Of a stretch of DNA of 64,000 nt, positions 55,820-64,000 are shown in pieces. This stretch comes from Moringa oleifera (taxonomy: Eukaryota; Streptophyta; Magnoliopsida; Brassicales; Moringaceae). The translations under genes and the position numbers were made by a program. The notes under the pieces are model-generated. The model searched no databases. It had not been told where the DNA came from and worked only from the letters and a program-made list of their open reading frames with translations. The stretch is taken from the NCBI GenBank assembly GCA_021397835.1, contig JAJFZO010000344.1:2666001-2730000 (forward strand), written 5' to 3'. Each line of letters begins with the position of its first letter. Positions within the stretch are counted from its first letter, which is position 1.

Positions 55820-56095
55820 CGTAGCCATGGACCTTAATTTTCATGGTCAAGATTGTCTTGGTTCCTTACTACTTGATCGATATCCATGCGACCATAGTCA
55901 TCCTTGGCTCTTTGAGACTTAGTTGCCTCTTGCTGGCCACAGATGTCCTTGCTCTTTGGGACTTACTGCCTCTCATGCGATTGCCGGCATCCTTGGTTCT
56001 TAGGGACTTGGTCCCCTTCTCTGTGGCCATGATCGTCCTTTGTCTTTCGTCACCTGTGTAGCCACGATCATCCTTGGCGATTCTTAGGTCTAATC
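55820..56095. repeat. Imperfect tandem repeat, units of about 35-50 bp
   Basis: On the plus strand about five or six units start with a GCCAYGATC-like motif and go on to 'atccttggctctt' and 'gggacttagttgcctct'. Examples begin near 55890 ('gaccatagtcatccttggc'), 55938 ('gccacagatgtccttgctc'), 55980 ('attgccggcatccttggtt'), 56024 ('gccatgatcgtcctttgtc') and 56062 ('gccacgatcatccttggcg'). It lies between the Tat opposite-strand ORF and the presumed 3' LTR. Confidence 0.75.
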
Positions 56096-56719
56096 AACTT
56101 TTTCTAACGCGTTCTCGTGCTTAATTGGTCACATTAGAAGTAGAGGTCTGTTTTTCAAGTAGTGGCATGTTTCCCAATTGATGAGTTAAGCCATTACCTT
56201 GGTGCTTCGCCTTTTATACACCATTAACGCTTCATCATCCGTGCACCATACTGCATGCATCATTATTACCTTGGAGTTATTATCTAGCCTTCTCGAATTC
56301 TTGATTAGTGCGCCACTCATTCCTTTCGAGTTAGTGGTACTTCCTAGATAAACCATAAGTCTCTCATTTAGCGAGCATTTTTTCCTTACTATTATTAACA
56401 TTTTTCTTGGTTAGAGCTCTCTCTTTTACTTTTCCTTTTCCCTTTCCTTTTCTCCCTTTTTAACACCTTTTTTAAGGTCGTGGTGAATGCCTTTATCACT
56501 TTTCATCTTTCTTCTATCATTACTGTTAACTGTATTAAGTCTATTTGGTACGTTAGGGAGTTTAATTGCTTTATTACTATCTTCGTCCACAGCCTTAAGG
56601 AGAGAGCATGTCACCCTCGCCCTCACTACCCTTTTGTTATTGCAACGAAGCCTTAACGCTAAGTATTGGATACCCTACCTCTTATTTGTTTGGGACTTGT
56701 GCATCTTTTTTAAAATATC

Positions 56720-58400
56720 CTTTTTCAACTAACACCTAAGAGTTAGTACTTTATGATAGAGATTTAGCTACTATGGTTAGAGCTAATCTTGATCATTTCC
56801 TCATTGGCATTTTTGTCAAATTCTTTTATTTGAAATCTTTCATTGGGTTGGGTTGGTATTTCTTTATTCCCAAGGTCAGCCAACGTTTGTTCAGTCTTCC
56901 TTCGTATGGCCTTAACCATTGGAATCACCAATTTTTCTTTGTTAGCTGGGATGGTCTCTTGGAATCCTTTTGCAAAATGGGTATCGACCCGTTACTGGGC
57001 AATTCCAGCCCTTTTCTTTTCGACTTCCATAGCCAAGAGGATTATAAGGCTATTGATGATCACCTAATACTTGATCTTCATGAGATTTGTGACTGGCCCA
57101 TGATCCAAAAAGTCTATCACAAAGCCCCTAAGCTTTTCCATTTTAGTCATTTTGTTCCTTTACTTTCTCCCTAGTCATCTCTCTTCCAATGAGTTAGCCC
57201 AAGGTCGAATCGCCTTTGGTTAACCATCATTTTGCTTTTCCCATTTCCACTATAATTGGCATCTTTTATTGTTTTTTACAACTTCGCCTTTTGAAAGTTT
57301 TGGATTCGACACTTTATCGATCCTCTCTTCTTTAAGTCAATCTATCAAGGAAATGACTCTGCCACCGGTCAACTTAGACCACATTTGGGGAAAATCCAAG
57401 GGAAAAACGCTTTTAAATGAAGTTTTTGAAGCTATTCATTATCCCCTAAGATGCATTACTTTGAGGGAAACGATGGTGGTTTTAGCTTTTTAGACTTTTA
57501 CTCTAATTGCCTCTATTATTAACTCAGTGGCTTTATCCGTCGTCTCGTCACTAATGGTGGTGGTCTCATCTTTTGTTCCTTCTGTACCTCTGGCGATCCT
57601 TTCTACCTCAATGTCCTTTGGGTAATGCTTGCATTGAAGTTTGTGCCTTTTTAGGGGTTTATTAATACTTGCCTCTCAAATCCCGTTTTCCTCGATATGG
57701 CTAGCAACCTTACTCTGTCAATCGACATGCATCGAATTACCTACAGCCTTTTGGACAAGGTGGTCAACAATGTTTTAATTAGCATTAGATTGGTAAAACC
57801 TTATATATATATAATTTTGGTTTTGGGGCTTTTTAACTCAGACCGTTATTGAAGGGTATGGAACCGTGCAATTCTTTCTCTACAAAGCTTAGAGGGGTGA
57901 GGCCTTATTTGTAAAGTTATGAACTTGCAAGTAAGACCTTAATATCTTAACCACTTAAATTTTGCAGGTCAACGTTGAGCGAGATAACGCCCTTAGCCAT
58001 AGTGCAGCCTTAGCAGCAAAAAAATGTCATTTAAGGCTAAAAAAACAGTCTCAAAGCCCGCCTTGACAACATAACGAAGGAACTAACCACCACAAAAGCA
58101 AACTTTGATTCTTGATTCGAGGTCACTTGTCAAGATACAATTGCGATTTTCAAAGGGTCTGAAGCCTTCCTAGAGGAAAAAAAGATGTTTACAGGCAACA
58201 CCTTCGTAACGGTTCTCCAAGACACGAAGATGAAGTTATTGGAGTGCAACCTTAAATGGTACATTTCCTTTATTGATTGGATGGATGAAGAACATGCCAT
58301 TTTGGTTGACGCTCCCTCGAAGATTATGGTTAAGCCATTTGCTGAGAAGGCCCCTTCGAATAGCTCCTTAAAAGGTATTTTCTTTCCTTTCTTTTTGTAA
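56720..58400 (+). pseudogene. Opposite-strand extra ORF of the Tat element (gypsy-type transposon PF04195-like)
   Basis: Reads on the plus strand, against the element's own genes. The open segment 56773-57174 has GWYFFIPKVSQRLFSLP, NHWNHQFFFVSWDG and a C-terminal DLHEICDWPMIQKVY. Further broken pieces lie at 57269-57493 (LPPVNLDHIWGKSKGKTLL) and 58185-58400 (a charged segment, LLECNLKWYISFIDWMDEEH). The WYFF...W..HFFFVS pattern is that of plant proteins annotated 'putative gypsy type transposon' (PF04195), which occur as an extra ORF in Tat elements, often in antisense. The protein's function is unknown. Stops and shifts show this copy is dead. Confidence 0.65.
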
Positions 58401-58929
58401 CTTTCCTAGTTTTTCAACTACTTTGTAGTTTTCTAGTTTTAATGAGAAATTTCCCTTTCTTTTGCCATTGCTTCTTCTTTTGAATGTTTTTCCTTTCTTG
58501 GTTGTATTATAACATGGCTTGTTTCATCTTCTTTTGCCTTTGGTTGCATTCAACTTACCTTTTTTGTGTTTTGCTCTTCCAACAAGCCTTTTATAACTTT
58601 TATCGCTTTTTACGCTTTACGGCTTGCCTTTTAAGTTCTCATGGTTTGTCTTTTTTGGCTTTAGCCTTTTGGCCCTTTGCACCTTATCTTTTTTAAGATT
58701 AGGCTTTTGGCCTTTCATGGTTTGCCTTTCATGATTTGCCCCTTTATGGTTTGCCTTTCAAGTTGGCCTTTTTCAACCTTGGCCTTTACTGAGTTTTTTA
58801 CTTAGCTATATCTTTGCATCTTGTTTGTTTGTTTGTTTATTGTTATTATTGTATATATATATATATAAACTAAGAAGAAGTAGAGATGAAAATTCGAGAA
58901 ATACCTTGACTTTATTGATTTTTGCTAAT

Positions 58930-60050
58930 GGTTACAAAAAGCACTCTAAGTCCATTAATAGTATATTTTGAGATTTTTTTTATTTCCATGCCCTTTGTAT
59001 TTCCTTTCCTTTCAAGGTGACCAACTTGTAGATGCCTACCTTTACTTCCTTTTCTATTTGATAGGGTTCTTTCTAGTTTAGGGCCAGCTTTCCTATCGGT
59101 TTTGTTAGCTTTCAAACATTTGCTTTCTTGTTACAAGGTTAGATGTTGTGAACTTTCTCTTTTTAACCCCTCGATTATAGAATCGAGCTACTTGTTTTTT
59201 ATAGGCTACTAACCTTACTCTTTCTCTCTCTCTGTGTTCTTCGAGGAGGTTTAGGTTAGTTTGAAGCTTTTCTTTTTTTATCGTATTCATTGTGGGCTTA
59301 CATGCAGTGCAAATTCATCCTATCTCGACTGGTACCACCGCCTCGATGTCGAAGTGAAAGAGAATGGACTTTTTCTTATTATAGTTTTGCTTGTAGTTTA
59401 GTAAGCCTACAAAATATTGTGAAGTTCCTTTGCTCAAGCCCTTTTAATGCCATTTAGCTTCATTTGAAAGGCTTTCAGGATTGTCTTGTTTGTCAATTCC
59501 ACTTGATAATTTGCTTGTTGGTGGCCTACTATTGTGAACTTCAATTCTATCTGTAACTCATCACAGTTTTTGACTATAACTAGGACATTGTTCTAAATAC
59601 GCCGACTAACATTTGATGGATTTCTATGTGAAATCCCATACCTTTTGGGCAGTGATGGCCAGTATTACTTTGGCTTTTACTTATTTCGTAAAGTAATCGA
59701 TGGCTACTACTATGAACTTTTTTTATCCAGTTGTTATTGAGAATGAGCCTAGTAAGTTCACCCCTCCATTAGGCAAACAACCATGGTACTATTGCTGGTT
59801 TAGTCAGTGTGGTCGAGACGTTGACTAGTGGCACGAATTTTTGATACCTTTCACATCTCTTTATGTACTTGCTTGTATCTCCCTTCAAGGTAGATTAGTA
59901 GTATCCTTGTCTAAGTATTTTGTACGTTTAAAAGTTTGGTCAATATGCGTGCCACAGGTTCGTTTGTGTATCTTAGCTAAGACATATATTTGCTCTTCTA
60001 AAGCCAAACAACGAAGAAATAGGAGGGAGAAAGATCTTTTGTAGAGCTAT
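58930..60050 (-). pseudogene. Tat integrase, core and C-terminal parts
   Basis: The core part gives GVNLLGSFSITTG, KKFIVVAIDYFTK and ILAITAQKVWDF at about 59780-59640. This matches the integrase catalytic domain, including the D of VAIDYFTK. The C-terminal part at 59290-59110 reads NLNLLEEHRERERVRLVAYKKQVARFYNRGVKKRKF (cited here in pieces: LLEEHRERERVRLVAY, KKQVARFYNRGVKKRKF). It continues after a frame change with GKLALN*KEPYQIEKEVKVG. Stops and shifts throughout. Confidence 0.85.
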
Positions 60051-60299
60051 TGGTTTACTAATAGTTCTATAAAAGAGAAATGTTATCCAATTCTATTTTA
60101 TATCATTGGCATGACACTTGGCTTATCCACACTTGGTAATTTTAAGGTTTTTACCATTGCATCCTCAATGTAGCTGATTTTTATGGCTGCGAGTTTTGCA
60201 CAACATCTACCTGAGCATTTTTTTCCCTTTGAATCTGGCCAATATAAAACTTTCAAATTCCTTGGCTAATTTTTGACCTTCTCGGAATATTTTGGCACG

Positions 60300-60560
60300 C
60301 ATTCTTCTTTGATCACATACCCCTCTAGCATTTACTTCACAACTAGCTGAGAGTCATTATTAACTTTAATTTTACTTACTTGTAACTTTCTAGCCAACCA
60401 TAAGCCCACTAAAAGTGCCTTGTATTCTGCTCCGTTATTAGAGGTAGAGAATTTCAACTTGATTGTGTAGCGATATTTTAAGCCCTCAGGGCCTTTTAGA
60501 AGGATTTTAGCTCCGTTTCCTGACCTTCCTACTGCTCTCTCAACCTATAATTGGCATCAA
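60300..60560 (-). pseudogene. Tat RNase H fragment
   Basis: Minus-strand translation of about 60540-60395 gives SGNGAKILLKGPEGLKYRY, TIKLKFSTSNNGAEYKALL and VGLWLARKLQ. The NN.AEY.ALL.GL.LA pattern is diagnostic of the plant RNase H domain in gypsy elements. Confidence 0.88.
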
Positions 60561-61206
60561 CAATCCTCCTTTCATGGGTTTGTCTCTTCTTAGCTCATTT
60601 AATTACTTTTTGTCCCATGGCTCTCTAAAGGATTTGAATGTTAACAGTCTATTATGGTACACTCGACGATGAAATTTGTAAGTGCTTTAGCTTTGATGGC
60701 AATCTTTGGTTTATATTAGATGTCAAACTCCCTAAGTTCCACTAATCACTTTACCATCCTTTCAAATGTTTTTGGTCCATTTAGAATTAGGCATAGGGGC
60801 TGGTATATATTAATAATGATTTTGTGAGCTTGAAAATATGGCCTTAACTTTTTGGCTACCACCGTTAACGCAAAGGTAACTTTCTCTAACTGAGGGTTTC
60901 TGACCTCCAAACCTTAAAGAACCATGCTTACATAATATACCAACTTTTGGCTTTGGCCTCTACCTTCAACAAGATAACGCTTATTGCTTCTTCATCCACA
61001 ACTAAGTTTAGATGCAAGACTTCATGTGGCTTCGGTCTTGTCAAAAATGGAGGGCTTTGGATGTAGTTCTAAAGTTGTTTAAATGCCTCCTAACATCGCA
61101 GAGTCCACTAGAAATCCTTCACCGACCTCAAGGCTTTGAAAAAAGGAAGAGAATATAAGGCTAATTTAGCTATAAATTGATTTAAAGTTGCTAACCTTCC
61201 TGTGAG

Positions 61207-61875
61207 TCATTGAACTCCCTTGATAGTCTTCGAGCTCTCCATTTCTATACTTGCTTTAATCTTTTCTGGATTGGCTTCAATCTTTCTTTCAGTGACCATG
61301 AAGCCAAGATACTTCCCTGATGTTGCTTCGAAGGCGCACTTACTTGATTCAACTTCATTTGGTATTTTCATAGGACATGAAAAGTTTCTCCCCATTCTTT
61401 TACGTTATCTATCTTTTTTTGCCTTTTACAATAGGGTCATCCACATAAGCTTCTATGTTTCACCCTAATGCTCGCTAAAATTTGGTTGACCATCCTTTGG
61501 TATGTGGCTTCTACAATTTTTAGCTTAAAGGGCATGACCTTGTAGTTATGTTAATAATAAACAATGTTTTTTTTTTCTTTATCTTTCAAATGCATCGTTA
61601 TCTAGTTTTAGTTCGAGTATGCATCCATGAAATTGAGCCTTTCATGGCTTAAAGTACTATCCACTTACTAAACAATTTGCGATAGTAAGTAATTGTCCTT
61701 AGAGCAAGCTTTATTCAAGCCAATGAAATCCAACACACATGTGCCACTTTTCGCTAGCTTTCTTTACCATAACTATGTTGGTGAGCCATTCCAGGTACTA
61801 TACCTCTCTTATAAAACTTGCCTTTAGTAATGCCTCGACTTCTTGCTTGATAGCTTATTGAATTTTCCATAATAA
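61207..61875 (-). pseudogene. Tat reverse transcriptase fragment
   Basis: The order on the minus strand is QAIKQEVEALLKASFIREV (about 61860), WLTNIVMVKKASEKWHMCV (about 61790) and KACSKDNYLL after a frame change (about 61700). The KCAFEATSGKYLGFMVTERK and IEANPEKIKASIEM stretch follows at 61340-61220. This is a standard gypsy RT, ending in the LGF.V..RGIEANP.KI motif. Several stops and shifts are present. Confidence 0.92.
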
Positions 61876-62099
61876 AGTCATTTCCTCACTAGCCTATTTG
61901 AAGAATTAGTGCAAAGGTGATCATTGGCATGTTTGCTGCTGTTCAAGCAAACACATCAATGTTAGCTTGTAAGAAATTTACCAGATTGTTTGGCTCTTAC
62001 TTTTCTAGACTAGTACAGATCCTGGTGACCTAGCTCGACTTTTTCTTATTTGAACTTTATTTTGGACATCTATTTTTATTATGTTGTCTAGATTGATAT

Positions 62100-62290
62100 A
62101 GTAAGTCATCTTTGTTTTACCTTTTAGGGAGGTGACAAAACACTATGACACTATCTATTGATCACCTTTTATAGTTACCACTTCGTCGCGAGTTTAAAAC
62201 TTTATGGCCAAGTGAAAAGTATATATCACAACCTCCAAAGCATTTAGACGTGGTCGACCCATTATAACATCGTAAATAAACGATGCTTTT
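62100..62290 (-). pseudogene. Tat aspartic protease region
   Basis: Minus-strand translation gives YDVIMGRPRLNALEVVIYT, FHLAIKF and VVTIKGDQ. This matches the YN.ILGRP.LN...V.ST.H...KFPT..G....GDQ region at the end of the Tat protease. Confidence 0.85.
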
Positions 62291-62504
62291 ACCACAAAAA
62301 AATTAACCATAACCATTTTCTATGCCACCCTTACTCCCTCCATTGCTAATAAAGTGATGATGCCTTTTATCCACATGTCATGTCCTCTAAATGCCAACAA
62401 TGACATGTTAAATGGTTTTAGTTTGTTAATGGTTAATCTCATTCCAATCAACACTTAGAAATAGAGAATATCCACTGAGTTTCCACTATTGCTTAAAATT
62501 CTTC

Positions 62505-62735
62505 TTACATTTTATTGGCCACCTTCATGGTAACCAATAACAAATCATGATGGGGAGTTATGACTCCATCCTTGTCACTATCATTAAAAGTAATACAACC
62601 CTCAATTTTTAAGTGTTTTTGAATTGCCATTGTTTCTTTTTCTTTCCTTGCAGTCGAGCATTCCTCTTTCTTCTTAGTATATGTCTTCTTACCAGAAGAG
62701 GTTTCTTTACTTGATACCACTCCTCTAGTAACCAA
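62505..62735 (-). pseudogene. Gag-protease spacer of the Tat element
   Basis: An open Lys/Glu-rich segment (KKTYTKKKEECSTARKEKE) followed by ITFNDSDKDGVITPHHDLLL. The latter matches the I.F.D.D..G...PHDD.LV stretch just before the protease in Tat elements. Confidence 0.75.
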
Positions 62736-63563
62736 ATTAGTGTCTAAATCATCGTGATTGTCAAGATCTCCTTCACATTACTTTTTTTCATGGCCGTAAT
62801 TGGGTTTGATAGGATAGATTAGTTAGCTTGGGTTTCCTCTAGCCTTACTTATTTGATTTTTCTCCTATGGGCCTCTCTCAGTCTCTTCTAAACTTATCTA
62901 CGTATATAGAGAGACGTCCTCGATGGATTAATTCTTTTACATGCTCCTTGAGCTGTCGACACTTCTTTATGTTATGGTCGTGATCCTTATGAAATCACAA
63001 TATTTGTTGTGTTTTGTTTCGATAGGTTGTGGTGCATAGTAGCCATCTTACTTGAGGGTCGCGCTCTATTTGCATAAGTATGTGCCTCTTAGTTGCATTA
63101 AGGGGGGGACACCTTCGCTTGTTATCATGTCTTCCATTCCCGTCAGGACTGCTCTAGTTAGAATCCTTGTCCCAATTTTTTCTTTTTCCTTCCTTCCTTA
63201 TTCATTCGCCTTAAGGATGTTGTTAACATTTTTGGCTCATCGTTTCTTTTGTTCTAATGAAGCCCTCCTTGTTAGGCAACCAATTTCCTCTCGTTCTCTT
63301 CCTCTTTGTTTATGTATTTCTCACCTTTAACAAGTAGCTCCTCAAAGCTTTTTGACATTTTTATTACTCAAGGAGTTGTGAAATACCCCAGCCACTAAAT
63401 CTTCCTTGGTTGTCGACATTGTCACCTTTTGGTTCATGTCTTTCACTTCTAAGGTAATCATTATAGACATCTTGATGTAGTCACGGAATGACTCCTTCGA
63501 GAGCTACTTCAACTAGAATAGGTTGGTGGTGTCCTACTTTCTCACCATGCTACTAGCAAATGT

Positions 63564-63791
63564 TCATAATAATATCTGTTTAAAAGTTCTAGATGAATTA
63601 ATATAATTGATCTTAAGAGAATTATACCATTGCCTGATCCCTTTAACTAGGGTGATGGGGAGTGCCTGACACTTCATTGCATCTAATAGTCCTTGTAATC
63701 TAGCCACTATAATGAATTGCTCGATGTGCTCCCTTGAGTCATCTTGTCGATCACAACTTTTAATTTGGGGTCCCTTGAATTTAAGAGGCAA
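63564..63791 (-). pseudogene. Tat gag fragment
   Basis: The open segment contains HIEQFIIVARLQGLLDAMKC, QALPITLVKGIRQWYNSLK and INSSRTFKQILL. This is the plant retrotransposon gag pattern (..H...F....L.G..D...CRAFP.TL.G.A..W...L...SI.SF..L). Its N-terminus and the element's leader lie at or beyond the right edge. Confidence 0.85.
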
Positions 63792-64000
63792 TAAGGTGGC
63801 GAGGATATCTGCTGGTGGTTGTCGAGACCAACAAATTAAATTCCTAAATTCTTGCTCAAAATATTAAACTTGTAGTATAGATGAGCAAGGTCGTTTCCAC
63901 AAAGATTGGTTAGATTTATTTTTTTGCAAAATAAAATAAAAGAAAAGAGGGTTTGAGGAGTTAAAAATAGATCAAATAGGAAAGGAAAAATTAATGTAAT

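Larger units (their letters stand above)
54991..64000 (-). mobile_element. Tat-lineage Ty3/gypsy retrotransposon, decayed, cut by the right edge
   Basis: On the minus strand the order is gag (63.8 kb), protease (62.2), reverse transcriptase (61.9-61.2), RNase H (60.5), integrase (60.0-58.9), then an opposite-strand ORF (58.4-56.7) and a tandem repeat (56.1-55.8). A 3' LTR should follow. This order, with RNase H before integrase and an extra antisense ORF after it, is that of the Tat (Ogre/Retand) lineage. All domains have stops or frame changes. The 5' LTR lies beyond 64000. The 3' boundary near 55 kb is a guess. Confidence 0.8.

Noticed and set aside
55820..56095. CRISPR-like array
   Set aside because: Units are imperfect and contiguous with no unique spacers, and the DNA is plant nuclear; it is a tandem repeat of a retroelement.

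Overview
The window is nuclear DNA of a flowering plant, almost certainly a eudicot. Exons are short and separated by long T-rich introns with GT..AG borders, intergenic DNA is very AT-rich, and plant-specific gene families and plant retroelement lineages are present. I cannot name the species from sequence alone. No bacterial operon, CRISPR array, rRNA or tRNA gene is visible.

Four protein-coding genes could be assembled exon by exon with phase kept across every junction. (1) At 598-3463, minus strand, lies the 5' part of a PP2C protein phosphatase of the Arabidopsis At1g18030 type; its 3' half lies beyond the left edge. (2) At 22432-33370, plus strand, is a complete nine-exon 2-oxoglutarate/Fe(II) oxygenase of the INCURVATA11/CP2 family (390 aa). 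(3) At 42040-49065, plus strand, is a complete twelve-exon nuclear poly(A) polymerase, closest to PAPS1 (760 aa). (4) At 51972-53747, plus strand, is a two-exon DUF599 membrane protein (242 aa). From memory, PP2C and PAPS1 lie close together on Arabidopsis chromosome 1, and CP2 lies next to a DUF599 gene on chromosome 3. The gene order here may therefore be an ancestral block.

Between the genes are decayed mobile elements. From 4.9 to 11.6 kb there is a lone Tat-type gypsy LTR, then a 5'-truncated Sirevirus-like copia element (pol, env-like ORF, duplicated block before the polypurine tract, 3' LTR). A CACTA-like terminus lies at 16.2-16.8 kb, a RICESLEEPER-type hAT element at 18.1-21.5 kb, and a second hAT transposase relic of the zinc finger MYM-type 1-like class at 35.6-37.4 kb. 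AT-rich tandem repeats occupy 38.0-38.7 and 39.7-39.9 kb. From about 55 kb to the right edge is a minus-strand Tat-lineage gypsy element, with gag, protease, RT, RNase H and integrase relics, an ORF in the opposite orientation after integrase, and a tandem repeat.

The introns of the oxygenase gene carry a SINE with 14-bp target-site duplications and a LINE fragment. An intron of the poly(A) polymerase gene carries a C29 run and a 214-bp tandem duplication. I found no convincing new gene system. The most interesting items are the Tat opposite-strand ORF with its neighbouring tandem repeat, the LTR-like motif cluster before the env-like ORF, the telo-boxes in front of a gene family linked to PRC2, and the possible conserved gene order.
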